The notes beneath the pieces are model-generated. The model had not been told where the DNA came from. It ran no database searches and worked only from the letters and a program-made list of their open reading frames with translations. Both the position numbers and the translations under genes were made by a program. Shown here one piece after another: positions 21,090 through 32,844 of a stretch of DNA of 64,000 nt. Position 1 is the first letter of the stretch. Each line of letters begins with the position of its first letter. The DNA is from Mantis religiosa (Eukaryota > Arthropoda > Insecta > Mantodea > Mantidae): NCBI GenBank assembly GCA_030765055.1, contig CM060950.1, forward strand, positions 460,347,710-460,411,709, given 5' to 3'.

Positions 21090-21400
21090 TTAATTTCCAT
21101 ACAAGATAATGATCCAAAACACACAGCTGTAGATGCAAGGCTATGGTTGTTGTATAATACTCCACGATGGATGTCGACACCAGCGCAATCCCCAGACATG
21201 AATCCAATAGAGAATTTGTGGAGTATACCGGACAAAAATATTAGGAATCATTAGATATCTGATATAAAAGATCTAAAGAACGCTCTATTAGAGGAATAAC
21301 GTAAAATTATAGTGGAAACAAGACAATCTTTGGTGAAATCCATGCCAAGGAGAATGCAAGAGATTATAAAGAGGAACGGAGGGCCTACAAAGTACTAACT
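21090..21400 (+). pseudogene. Tc1-like transposase, C-terminal part
   Basis: Right after the hAT TSD the Tc1 frame resumes with LISIQDNDPKHTA (second catalytic aspartate), then SPDMNPIENLW (third catalytic residue, glutamate, so DDE type). It ends in KRNGGPTKY and a stop near 21397. A stop follows IRNH. Confidence 0.88.
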
Positions 21401-21814
21401 GTAACATTCTACACTTTTTTCAGTGTGCAGACGAATATTTATTTTGCATCCTATATTGCATATATTTACTTTTTAATATTTAACTGTGTTTATGTTAATA
21501 TATATTATACGTTTCTTTATTGTATTCTCTTTTTCAATAATAAATAATACAGTGACCCTGCTGTACCTTATTCTGCTGATTTTCCACTATTCATACACAC
21601 TTAAACATAAACTCATGCATTAGACGAATACTTTTTGCAGTAACTGTATATACATGTCTTCTGATGAACATTATCCAATTTTTATTGGGTCTTAAAAGTC
21701 ATATTTCTTTCTTTTTCAACACTTCTGTCTGTACAACACTGTGGGTTGTAAACTTTGGTAACCATCAAGAATCGTGGTATAATACATTATTGTTTTGTTT
21801 GCAGTGATTATTAC

Positions 21815-23113
21815 TAGTGCTACGTGATTTAATCGATTAACCGAAACGATTAATCGATTGATATGTTATTTTAGATTAAAGATTAAAAAATTGAATCGAT
21901 TAATCGAGTCGATTAACATTAATCGAGTACAATAAATATTAATCAAAACTCTTTTAGCCAAATTTGGCCCTCTTTGTTTTGATGTATTGCTTCCAACCTA
22001 AACAGCCTTTCCAACACATCAAGCTTTCACTAGACACGTAATGTTCTTTGAACTTTGAGATACTATAACTCCTGATAGCTAAAAGAAATCACTGTGAACC
22101 CCGAGAGAGTCTAAATAACACTTCTGTTGTGGTATATTCTAAGAGGTACATAACTACATATTGTCGCGGCAACAGGCATAAAAGTTTTGTCACAAATAGA
22201 AAACAGACGGCGGCTATTGTTTCACGGTAATAAAGAGCTTGCATAAGCAGTTAACGATAGCGCGGTTAGTGTAAACAAATAGCCGGCAAACAAAGATAGC
22301 TGATAGGGTTTCAGTGTTTGGAAGCTTCTGGTGATATCTCGATTGACAGAGAAAAGTTGTTTTTCTTTATTGCTCTGGAAATATCTTGAATTTAGGAATG
22401 AGGTATTTAAGGAAGTGCCGACTCACCAAGAGTTAGTTGTAAACAGAGTGAGTAAGCAGAGAAGAGCTGAGAGTGTTGATGTTGGAAACAGTGGAAGTTG
22501 AGTAAGCTGTTTGTTATTGTCATCGACCTTGGTAGACTGATTGTGTACGTAACGTAATGCTGCTGTAATCTATAAGTGTATTTCTAAGGAAATAAAGAAC
22601 ATTTGGAATATCTAAAACTCGGCCTTTTAATTCTACGAACCCACAAAGTCGCAATACAGATGCTGACAGAGAGGTTTCTTTCCTTAAAGCTTGTGTGTAT
22701 ACAACTGATTATTTATCACTTGCTAGCATAAACTGAGCTGTATAACCTTGAACCGAACACTTCGATTACGCAGCTATGGAAGCAATAGCTGATCGCTCTT
22801 CTCAGGGCTGGTGATGGTGTAACTTTGCTGTAAACTGCAGTAAGCCAGTAACGTTTCTGAGTTCATGACAGTGAGTGAAACTTTTGTGTTAAAATGTTAA
22901 AATAAGGAAAAACGTTATAAAAACAACTCAGTCTCACAAATCTTAGTAGATATTGATATAATACGTTACTAAATAATTACTTATAAAAATATTGTAGATC
23001 TAATTCAATACATATATAAAGCATGTGCACTTGATGCAAACACAAATTTTGAATCTAAATATTGAAAAGTTTTGGATTAATCGATTAAAAATTTTGATCT
23101 GTCTACAGCACTA
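21815..23113. mobile_element. hAT-type non-autonomous element (MITE-like) carrying a solo LTR
   Basis: It begins TAGTGCTACGTG and ends CTACAGCACTA. Just inside both ends are ATCGATTAAT-type palindromic words, as in several hAT families. A perfect 8-bp duplication, ATTATTAC, flanks it (21807-21814, 23114-23121). There is no coding content. Removing the nested LTR leaves about 800 bp. Confidence 0.85.
22162..22653 (+). mobile_element. Solo LTR, LTR-A subfamily 3
   Basis: Begins TGTCGCGGCAACAGGC and ends AAAGTCGCA. Flanks are ATAT (22158-22161) and ATAC (22654-22657), one mismatch. It carries the shared AATAAAGAACATTTGGAAT and ACGAACCCACAAAGTC blocks. It lies inside the hAT-type element and is younger than it. 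Confidence 0.82.
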
Positions 23114-23221
23114 ATTATTACAATGAATAAAATATAAAATATTTTTTTCATCAAATTAGAAACCACCATTAGTTGCGTGATATTATTGGTGGTAGCCGGT
23201 GCCTCTGGCCCTTAATGACAG

Positions 23222-24508
23222 TGATACCGAAATTAAGGGCTGCAATGTATAAAGAATCGTAATGGATTTCAAAGGAGTCTTGTATGTTTGTTACGATACG
23301 AGCAGATGCAGTTGGTTGAGTCGTGTAACAAAAGACACGGAAAAAACAGAATTCTAAGGGATAGAACTTGACTTTGTGAATAGGGCATTCTTCGGACCCT
23401 TCATAATGGCATGACAAATTAGTCACTAAGGGAATCTTTGGTTGAATAATGGGCTTCAAGAAAGTGAAAGTCAAACACACCCACGATATGACCAGTAGGG
23501 ACTTTCAGTTCGTGGCTGGTAAGTCATTAAGAAAGTCCTCCTCTTCTGTCTTGGTCGAGGGCAGGCCAGAAGCGATGAGCGAATATATTTGTCGCTTCAT
23601 ATATACGTGAAGAAAGAATTAAGTTTTATCGAGTAATAAACATTTCATAATCAGTAACTCTAAACAGTAATATTGGTAACCCTTGGTCGCCAACTTCAAG
23701 TTTGATGTTCTGATAAAACAAGCAGTCATTAAACCAGTTTGAAACGGGCATTCCAGTGTCATTAAAACTATCCTTCACATACATATTGTCACCCGGGCGT
23801 TGGAACACCCTGTGGAAGCAGCTGAGAGCGGAAGACAGGGGAGGTCCGTGTTAGCCACGCCTGCTCCTCGTCCGTCTTATAGTGGTGACAGGGACGGCTG
23901 GGGAAAAAAACATGATTGTGCGGTCTGTTTCTGTTCCAACTGTGTTCTGGAAATTACGGGATCTTTCATCTGGAACCTTCCTTTGGAAACTGGAGAAGTC
24001 AAGAAAGCAGTGACATTCCTATAAAAAGGGTTTCAGAGAGACAGTTAGTCAGTTAGTGTGAGTGAGGACAGTTCTTGGTGTAAGAAGGCAGAGTTAGTCA
24101 GTGACGTGCTAGCAAGGGGAGCGGCGTGTTAATGAACGAGAAGATTGTGCAACGGAAGACTGTACGTAACTGTGTATGAGTATCGGAGTTGACGTAATCG
24201 CGAGTACAAGTGAAATTGTAACGGACGAACTGGTGAATTGTAATTGGGTGCAGTACGCAGTTCTGTGTAGTTGGCAAGAGTTTAACTGTAAGTCGGTGGA
24301 AATAAAGAACAGTTTTGAGTGGTGAAATTGGACTTTTCATTTCACGAACCCACAAAGTCACAATATCCACGCATACCCTAAGATAAATCCATTGCTTTAC
24401 CCTGAGCTAAAAATTATTGTATCAAACTGTAGCAGAAAATGGAACTGTGTGCCACCCATTTTATTATTGCTTCAAAGTGGAACTCTTTGCTCGCCAATAT
24501 TTGCTTCA
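23222..24508 (+). mobile_element. Solo LTR, LTR-B, interrupted by an LTR-A
   Basis: Begins TGATACCGAAATTAAGG and ends ATTTGCTTCA, with a perfect 4-bp TSD ACAG (23218-23221, 24509-24512). The related copies at 34238-34987 and 40614-41375 share the start and the block TTTATCGAGTAATAAAC. The solo LTR-A at 23787-24362 splits it near its 3' end. Confidence 0.88.
23787..24362 (+). mobile_element. Solo LTR, LTR-A subfamily 1, nested in LTR-B
   Basis: Begins TGTCACCCGGGCG and ends AAAGTCACA; flanked by perfect ATAT (23783-23786, 24363-24366). A TATAAAAAGG box at 24021 is followed by a TCAGTTAGT-type initiator, and AATAAAGAACA lies at about 24300. So the R region of the LTR can be outlined. It is closest to the minus-strand copy at 18304-18784. 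Confidence 0.9.
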
Positions 24509-24821
24509 ACAGTCTGCCCCTGACAGTGTGTATCTCTAAGGCTAGAATGTGGAGTCGAGTCTGTAAACATTTGACCATCTCTTTACATCGATGACGAAAT
24601 GTGTAATCCAGCTATTTTCGTTAAGGTTTATCCCGACAAAAATGTAGATGGAATTATGTAAACGGATATTTCCACTTACAAGCAACTCTCATTTGATTTT
24701 TAACTGCCCATTTAGGGCTACCAATTATGCAGCAGTTTCAACAGAAGGAAGGTAAACAAAGCCTTTATGAATACGCCGCCCTTGCTTACGTCACGTATGA
24801 CGCATAACATATCCGCACGCA

Positions 24822-25028
24822 ATGTCAACACTGTGCAGGATTTATTGTCTTGCATTAACATTAGTAATATGGTTTTTACTATTCCACGGACGTTTGTTGT
24901 CTAATTCCCTTGATGAGGGGAGATTCAGCGGACAGAATCCAGCTGATATCAATCTCATTGGTAAACATTATAGCTTTACACAACGGAAATATGATTTAAT
25001 TATCTTAATCGCCCCAAAATACTCTTGA
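24822..25028 (+). CDS. Candidate short membrane-anchor or signal-peptide ORF, possible host first exon
   Basis: Sixty-eight codons start MSTLCRIYCLALTLVIWFLL, a short positive start followed by about 17 hydrophobic residues. That would fit a signal peptide or type II membrane anchor. A GTAAAC sequence near 24960, after INLIG, could be a splice donor, so the conserved part might end there. I found no family match by eye and no linked exon in the window. The region 24513-25200 otherwise shows no repeat signature. It may be a chance ORF. Confidence 0.2.
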   Translation: MSTLCRIYCLALTLVIWFLLFHGRLLSNSLDEGRFSGQNPADINLIGKHYSFTQRKYDLIILIAPKYS

Positions 25029-25204
25029 ATGAAAAATGTTCATTTCTTTAATATTTTCTACAATCCGTTGTAACTAATTTTAATTTACAAAGGTAAAGAA
25101 TAGTGGAAAGACAGCTAAAATTAACTCATTTGTTCAAAAGCTTTTCAGAAAAGTCAAATTTAATGTTTTGAAAGGAAAAATTTGCCCACCTCCTCCCAAA
25201 AGAG

Positions 25205-28200
25205 AGGGGAGCAACATTTTGATCTGGTCTATCATAACAGTATATACCATTTACTAGAGATTACTAGTGGAGCTATACATTTTGTTACAGTCCAGTGAAG
25301 GTGGACCGAGCAACATTTTGATCTGGTCTATCATAACAGTATATACCATTTACTAGAGGTCACTAGTGGAGCTATACATTTTGTTACAGTCCAGTGAAGA
25401 TGGATCATGATCATGATGAAGGATGGACATACAGATAAGCTCTGGTCTATCATAACACTGTATACCATTTACTAGAGGTTACTAGTGGTGCTGATCATGA
25501 TGAAGGATGGGCATACTGATAAGCTCTGGAGAATCATAACACTGTATACCATTTACTACAGGTTACTAGTGGAGCTATACATTTTGTTACAGTCCAGTGA
25601 AGATGGATCATGATCATGATGAAGGATGGACATACAGATAAGCTCTGGTCTATCATAACACTGTATACCATTTACTACAGGTTACTAGTGGTGCTGATCA
25701 TGATGAAGGATGGGCATACTGATAAGCTCTGGTGAATCATAACACTGTATACCATTTACTACAGGTTACTAGTGGAGCTATACATTTTGTTACAGTCCAG
25801 TGAAGGAGGACCATGATCATGATGAAGGATGGGCATACTGATAAGCTCTGGTGAATCATAACACTGTATACCATTTACTACAGGTTACTAGTGGAGCTAT
25901 ACATTTTGTTACAGTCCAGTGAAGGAGGACCATGATCATGATGAAGGATAGACATACAGATAAGCTCTGGTCTATCATAACACTGTATACCATTTACTAG
26001 AGATTACTAGTGGAGCTATACATTTTGTTACAGTCCAGTGAAGGTGGACCATGATCATGATGAAGGATGGACATACAGATAAGCTCTGGTCTATCATAAC
26101 ACTGTATACCATTTACTAGAGATTACTAGTGGAGCTATACATTTTGTTACAGTCCAGTGAAGGTGGACCTTGATCATGATGTAGGATAGACATACAGATA
26201 AGCTCTGGTCTATCATAACACTGTATACCATTTACTAGAGGTTACTAGTGGTGCTATATATTTTGTTACAGTCCAGTGAAGGTGGACCTTGATCATGATG
26301 AAGGATGGACATACTGATAAGCTCTGGTCTATCATAACACTGTACACCATTTAATAGAGGTCACACTGTACACCATTTACTAGAGGTCACTACTGGAGCT
26401 ATACATTTTGTTACAGTCCAGTGAAGGTAAACTATGATCATGATGAAGACTAGACTACCAGATAAGCTCTGATCTATCATAACACTGTACACCATTTACT
26501 AGAGGTCACTAGTATAGCTATACATTTTGTTACAGTCCAGTGAAGATGAACCATGATCATGATGAAGGATGGACATACAGATAAGCTCTGGTCTATCATA
26601 ACACTGTATACCGTTTACTAGAGGTTACTAGTGGTGTTATTACTTTGTTACAGTCCAGTGAAAATGGACCATGATCATGAAGAAGGATGGACATACAGAT
26701 AAGCTCTGGTCTATCATAACACTGTATACCATTTACTAGAGGTTACTAGTGGTGCTATACACTTTGTTACAGTCCAGTGAAGATGGACCATGATCATGAT
26801 GAAGGATGGACACACAGATAAGCTCTGGTCTATCATAACACTGTATACCATTTACTAGAGGTTACTAGTGGTGCTATACACTTTGTTACAGTCCAGTGAA
26901 GATGGACCATGATCATGATGAAGGATGGACACACAGATAAGCTCTGATCTATCATAACACTGTATACCATTTACTAGAGGTTGCTAGTGGTGCTATACAC
27001 TTTGTTACAGTCCAGTGAAAAATGGACCATGAACATGATGAAGGATGGACATACAGATAAGCTCTGGTCTATCATAGCACTGTATACCATTTACTAGAGG
27101 TTACTAGTGGTGCTATACACTTTGTTACAGTCCAGTGAAAAATGGACCATGAACATGATGAAGGATGGACATACAGATAAGCTCTGGTCTATCATAACAC
27201 TGTATACCATTTACTAGAGATTACTAGTGGAGCTATACATTTTGTTACAGTCCAGTGAAGGTGGACCATGATCATGATGAAGGATGGACATACAGATAAG
27301 CTCTGGTCTAGCATAACACTGTATACCATTTACTAGAGATTACTAGTGGAGCTATACATTTTGTTACAGTCCAGTGAAGGTGGACCTTGATCATGATGTA
27401 GGATAGACATACAGATAAGCTCTGGTCTATCATAACACTGTATACCATTTACTAGAGGTTACTAGTGGTGCTATATATTTTGTTACAGTCCAGTGAAGGT
27501 GGACCTTGATCATGATGAAGGATGGAGATACTGATAAGCTCTGGTCTATCATAACACTGTACACCATTTAATAGAGGGCACACTGTACACCATTTACTAG
27601 AGGTCACTACTGGAGCTATACATTTTGTTACAGTCCAGTGAAGGTAAACTATGATCATGATGAAGACTAGACTACCAGATAAGCTCTGATCTATCATAAC
27701 ACTGTACACCATTTACTAGAGGTCACTAGTATAGCTATACATTTTGTTACAGTCCAGTGAAGATGAACCATGATCATGATGAAGGATGGACATACAGATA
27801 AGCTCTGGTCTATCATAACACTGTATACCATTTACTAGAGGTTACTAGTGGTGCTATTATTTTGTTACAGTCCAGTGAAGATGGACCATGATCATGAAGA
27901 AGGATGGACATACAGATAAGCTCTGGTCTATCATAACACTGTATACCATTTACTAGAGGTTACTAGTGGTGCTATACACTTTGTTACAGTCCAGTGAAGA
28001 TGGACCATGATCATGATGAAGGATGGACACACAGATAAGCTCTGGTCTATCATAACACTGTATACCATTTACTAGAGGTTACTAGTGGTGCTATACACTT
28101 TGTTACAGTCCAGTGAAGATGGACCATGATCGTGATGAAGGATGGACACACAGATAAGCTCTGATCTATCATAACACTGTATACCATTTACTAGAGGTTG

Positions 28201-28915
28201 CTAGTGGTGCTATACACTTTGTTACAGTCCAGTGAAAAATGGACCATGAACATGATGAAGGATGGACATACAGATAAGCTCTGGTCTATCATATCACTGT
28301 ATACCATTTACTAGAGGTTACTAGTGGTGCTATACACTTTGTTACAGTCCAGTGAAAAATGGACCATGAACATGATGAAGGATGGACATACAGATAAGCT
28401 CTGGTCTATCATAACACTGTATACCATTTACTAGAGATTACTAGTGGAGCTATACATTTTGTTACAGTCCAGTGAAGGTGGACCATGATCATGATGAAGG
28501 ATGGACATACAGATAAGCTCTGGTCTATCATAACACTGTATACCATTTACTAGAGATTACTAGTGGAGCTATACATTTTGTTACAGTCCAGTGAAGGTGG
28601 ACCATGATCATGATGAAGGATGAACATATGGATAAGCTCTGGTCTATCAGAACACTGTACACCATTTACTAGAGGTTACTAGTGGAGCTATACATTTTGT
28701 TATAGTCCAGTGAAGGTGGACCATGATCATGATGAAGGAGGAACATATGGATAAGCTCTGGTCTATCATAACACTGTATACAAATTACTAGAGGTTACTA
28801 GTGGTGCTATACATTTAGTTACAGTCATCTTACAGTGAAGATGGACCATGAACATGATGAAGGATGGACATGCAGATAAGCTCTGGTCTATCATAACACT
28901 GTACACCATTTACTA
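25205..28915. repeat. 119-bp satellite array (about 31 units)
   Basis: The landmark GATAAGCTCTGGTCTATCAT recurs every 119 bp in the regular part (26698, 26817, 26936). The start is irregular, with shorter units containing GAGCAACATTTTGATCTGG. A block of about 1.22 kb (ten units, including an aberrant spacer CACACTGTACACCATTTA) occurs twice, at about 26350 and 27567, showing higher-order duplication. The array resumes at 30170-30260 after a transposon insertion. No coding role. Confidence 0.95.
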
Positions 28916-30169
28916 TTATGCGTTTCAAATGGGAAGGGTTCTCGCCTCTAGCGAATCAGATGCGTTAGAGCCTTCACCGCTGCCACCTCGTTCTCTCTGC
29001 TCTTTTAATATCTCCCCCCCCCTCTCTCTCTCTCTCTCTCTCGCACACTTGCGAGTGTTCTTGGCGCTAACGCAAACTGAATTTTCCAAAGTTTTATAAT
29101 AATGCAGTTGTTGAAATCACAATTGCAACGTGGATATTCGTATATTACGCAGTTGGTTTAAATATTTAGTTTAAAATTATGGTGTATGAGTTACTTATTT
29201 TTCTAATCCAACGAAAATACCAGCGGTGCATCCGTATAGCTGTGAATGTTACTTACGTTAAGAGATAATTCGTCATTGTCATCGTCTTCATCGTCAAAGT
29301 ACTGCAAATTTATGATGATAGGTTTCAAAATCTCATTGCGTGCTATTTCTTTTCAAAAGATGTCTTCTTTTGGTTTATCTGTTGTCTCACGCAGTTTTCC
29401 CAGTCCTGTTGTGTTCCTTGTTAATTTCTTCGTGAATAAGTCGTTCAACGTCAGTCAGTTTAAAAGTATTATTTTCTATTTGCAACATAATTTGAGCCCA
29501 CAATTAGCTGAATTGGATTGTTCTGGCTGTAGTAAATGGGGAGGTGGATCTTATCTCATTGATCCAACTGATACACCTTTTCGTGGAAGAGTAACTGAAT
29601 AATGCTGCTTTGAACTCTCTAGAGTAAATAGAGATTACGATCCATTCATATACAGAGATTAATGTGACCAGACACATTCTGCCAGAGCAGCAAGAAGTGT
29701 ATCGTTTCCTCTTATCGAATTTAACAAACACCTTGGCTTATTCAAAGTACATATTTCTTTTACCACGTCATGTCAAATGTTTACGTTTCAGTTCTGAGTA
29801 ATTTCAAATATACGTTCACGCATACATGCCAACCAATGATGATATTCATTACAGTGATAACGTGGCAATGCATTGTTATAATATAGTGGTATCTACTTCA
29901 TTTATTTGTATTAGGAAAACTATTTGAGCTAAAAAATATGGGGTTTTATGGTTATGTTAGATACATTACTCTCTACCTTCCACATGGATCAGTTTTGGCA
30001 AAATATGGATTTTTGTCTTAGCGCGGATAGTATTTATTTGAGATTGATTAGGTTGGCGTTCGTCACACACCACTTAGGGGGAATGCAATACGACAACACC
30101 GCAGGACTCCGATTGGTTGCTCATCTAGCAGCGCTCAAGGACAAACATCGCCCCATTTGAAACACATAA
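28916..30169 (-). mobile_element. TA-target DNA transposon (IS630/Tc1-mariner-like), degraded, inside the satellite
   Basis: TIRs begin TTATGYGTTTCAAATGGG on both sides and TA flanks both ends (28914-28915, 30170-30171). The interrupted satellite unit reads through when the element is removed. The minus strand carries transposase remnants: PIYYSQNNPIQL near 29530, a frameshift, AQIMLQIENNTFKLTDVE, then EINKEH and a conserved acidic C-terminal tail (ARNEILKPIIINLQY, then ELSLNV). The related copy at 56162 reads PPYYCQNNPIQLMWAQIM, the motif around the third catalytic residue. Confidence 0.85.
29014..29042. repeat. (CT)n low-complexity run
   Basis: A run of C followed by repeated CT inside the TA-target transposon; the copy at 56162 lacks the expansion. 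Confidence 0.9.
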
Positions 30170-30260
30170 TAGAGGTTACTAGTGGTGTTATAGACTAGTG
30201 ACGGTGGACCATGATGAAGGGTATAGACATTGATAAGCTCTATCACGGTATTGTGACAGT
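30170..30260. repeat. Resumed end of the 119-bp satellite
   Basis: AGAGGTTACTAGTGGTG, then TGGACCATGATGAAGG and TGATAAGCTCTATCA continue the array after the transposon at 28916-30169, with increasing divergence. Confidence 0.85.
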
Positions 30261-30284
30261 TCTGTTTGTAATTTAAATTAATAT

Positions 30285-31335
30285 TGTCACCCAATTAGCG
30301 GAAAGCACGACCAACTGACAGCTGAGTAGGGGACCGGAGGCATGCAGCCCACGCCTACCCATTTATTTCGTGCCACTAACTGAGGGGATGATTAGGGAAG
30401 TGTCACTGGTCGCTGGCCACCTCTTTCCCCTCCCCACTGGCGTCTGGAACATTCAGGATTATTTTCTGAACCAGTTTGAGTTTGAGTCCAGAGGCTCTAC
30501 TCCCATTAGCCTTGAACCCGTAGGAACAAGAGCCGGGCCTCCTTCAACCAGGGAGTATCCGAGCTGTCCCAAAGGGCGCTCGGCGTCCTCCGAGGTGCTT
30601 TCCATAGGGCAAGACCTAGAGACTAACAAGCCCCCCCCCATCTGGTCCTATGGACACAAGACGGGATGGAAGTGGATACGCCACTTACGCGTGTCAACAC
30701 TCAAGGTGAAGACTACCGAAAAACCTCGGTGGGGCCACCTGGTGATCTAGCACACCTTCTACTAGCTTAGCAGGCTAGTACCCGGAAACTTAATGGCTTC
30801 CCTCAACCCCGTCCGAAGACGTACCCGATTCCCACGGCTATCGGGAACACACTGCCCCCTCGAAGCCATCCCAATCCGAACAACTCCCGAAGGAGGGGCT
30901 CGGCTGTTCGGCCCGAGGTTCCTCTAGTAACGTCAGAGGTACCACGAGTGCTAAGGGTCCGCAGCGCCCGCACTTTGGCAACTGAAAGGGACGAATTCCT
31001 TCCCCTACGGGGTATTTTCTGAACCGCGAGACTTCCAGAAACAGCGATATCCCTATATAAGGCCTGCAGTGGGCGAGTCAGTTCAGTTCTTGGCGACCAG
31101 CCGTAGGTGCGCCGTGCTAGTGAACGGACTGGAAGACTGTGTACGTGTATCAGAGGAGTTTTACGTAATTGTGAGTGTGGAGTGGACCTGTGACAGACAA
31201 ACTGGTGAATTGTAATTGTGTGCGGTACGTAATTCTATGTAATCGGCAAGTGTTCCAACTGTAATTCGGTGGAAATAAAGAACATTTTGAGTTTGTGCAA
31301 TTGGACTTCTAATTTCACGAACCCAAAAAGTCACA
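30285..31335 (+). mobile_element. Solo LTR, LTR-A subfamily 2, carrying a 541-bp insertion
   Basis: Begins TGTCACCCAATTAGCGG and ends AAAGTCACA, with perfect ATAT flanks (30281-30284, 31336-31339). It matches 55110-55601 outside the insertion. A TATATAAGG box (about 31053) followed 25 bp later by a TCAGTTCAGTT initiator and an AATAAAGAACA block mark the promoter and polyadenylation regions. Confidence 0.9.
30473..31013. mobile_element. Unclassified 541-bp GC-rich insertion with 12-bp TSD
   Basis: A perfect 12-bp direct repeat, ATTTTCTGAACC, flanks it (30461-30472 and 31014-31025), and the homologous LTR at 55110-55601 lacks it. It is markedly more GC-rich than its surroundings, contains a C9 run, and has no A/B boxes, poly(A) tail or TIR that I can see. 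An open frame covers its first half (30473-30750) without a recognisable domain. The TSD length suggests retroposition of a structured RNA, mRNA piece or unusual SINE. Confidence 0.75.
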
Positions 31336-31339
31336 ATAT

Positions 31340-32085
31340 AATAGAAGCTCACGTTTTGTCATTCCGATGTGAAAATTTCTTAACAGTTTTGATATGCCCA
31401 TTAATGTATGCCCTTTAAATGTTACAGGCAAACCTTAATCTTTGGTAGGTATACATTAGCAGCAGCAAAACGCACATGATTGGAACTTACCAACCCTCTG
31501 ATTTTGGACTTCCCCAGAACTCATTACCAACTCTGCAATTGCACTCATACGAGTTGAGGGGAATAATGTTGTCAGGATGATGTATTTGTAGGTGTGTTTT
31601 AGCAGCAGATATTGACCTGGAAATGTCAACAAGTGGCACGATGTCAAGGGTCAACTCCAGACATTAATTGCTCCAAGTGAGATGGAGGTCATTAGTGGCA
31701 AGAGGGTCTGATTCACCATATCTGGGTCACACCAGCCTAACCACTTAAAACGCTCTTCGTGTCTGGGGTACAAGTGCTTGCTGCTTTTGATACAAAAATG
31801 TACAGCGTTTTAAGTCAAAAAGTGTCATAAGCTGCACTCACGTGCCTTTATCATTACACATTTACAGATTTTTAAAATTCCCATTGCTATGTGCTAATTT
31901 TGAAATTCATGCTCTTTGCATGAACACAAGAAGAAAGTGGTGGGGGGAGGTTTATTGGACAAACATTGTCTACTTTAACGAGATCTGTACTTTACACAGA
32001 AAGAACTGGTCTACAATTTACGAATTATGCAGAAATCATTCAAAATGAAGAAGAATTTAGAGGCTGTTCTCACAAAATTAAATAT
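31340..32085. other. No recognisable gene; small diverged repeat near 31960-32085
   Basis: A stretch containing AAAATGAAGAAGAATTTAGA resembles 62015-62060 (GAATGAAGAGAACTTTAGA). It may be the 5' part of the RTE that follows. Confidence 0.4.
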
Positions 32086-32214
32086 ATAAATTTTGTTTGT
32101 CATGCAAATAATAAAATCGTTAAGGCCATCTTTGAAAAAATGGAAAATAAGGAAAATACGTCACCCAAAATATAAAATTCTGTATAGTAATACAGAAATA
32201 GTATAGAGATACAG

Positions 32215-32844
32215 AAAAATTATTTATTGCACAAAATACTGAAACTCTTAAACTACTTTTCCACATAACTGCCGAAATTTTGCAGGCATTTGTCATAGCG
32301 AGGCACAAGTTTTTGTATACCTTCTTCATAGAAGTTTGCCGCCTGTGTCTGCAACCAATTGGAAACATTTTCTTTCAGCTCTTCGTCATTGTTGAAGTGT
32401 TGACCACCAAGGAACGATTTGAGATGCAAAAACAGATGTAAGTCGCTAGGAGCGAATTCACGGCTGTACGGGGGGTGGTCAAACACGTCCCAGCCAAATC
32501 CCTGTAGGATGTCTTTCGTCGCATTTGCAGTGTGTGGACGTGCGTTGTCATGAAGAAACACAACACCTTTTGACATCGCAAATTTGTCGATAAATTTCAA
32601 TTGGTTTCACTTTCCTAGCATTCAGAAAACGAATCACAGATCTGATTTCACAAGCGGCGGGATTTTCAATCAACACCGACATTGTAAACAAGCACAACAA
32701 AGCGTACGTGGCTGACAGCGATCTCACAATGGCGCACGTTTCTCCTCCTTGATACAGAGTGTCTACCGCCCGTGTGTGGAACTACGATCGTAGCGCTGCA
32801 GCGGAGATACACTGAAACAGAACTTACTTTCTGGACGCCCCTTG
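32215..32844 (-). mobile_element. Mariner-family element, internally deleted, one TIR missing
   Basis: The right TIR ends CTGGACGCCCCTTG followed by TA. The minus-strand transposase starts MSVLIENPAACEIRSVIRFL at about 32690 and then jumps to the C-terminal half (32253-32600). That half has VFLHDNARPHTANATK (second aspartate), HPPYSREFAPSDLHLF (third aspartate) and the end KCLQNFGSYVEK. The left TIR is missing. A stretch of about 40 bp, TATAAAATTCTGTATA onward, occurs on both sides (32171-32209, 32845-32882), far longer than a TA duplication. Confidence 0.87.

Larger units (their letters stand above)
18794..21640 (+). mobile_element. Tc1-like transposon carrying a nested hAT
   Basis: TIRs read CTCAAAAAAGTATTTGTC at the left and, reverse-complemented, CTGCAAAAAGTATTCGTC at the right. 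TA lies on both sides (18792-18793, 21641-21642). The transposase is on the plus strand in two parts, 19130-19845 and 21090-21400, separated by a hAT insertion. Without the insertion the element would be about 1.6 kb, normal for Tc1. Confidence 0.9.

Noticed and set aside
29246..29602. 118-codon plus-strand ORF
   Set aside because: It is antisense to the transposase remnant that is conserved between 28916-30169 and 56162-57007.
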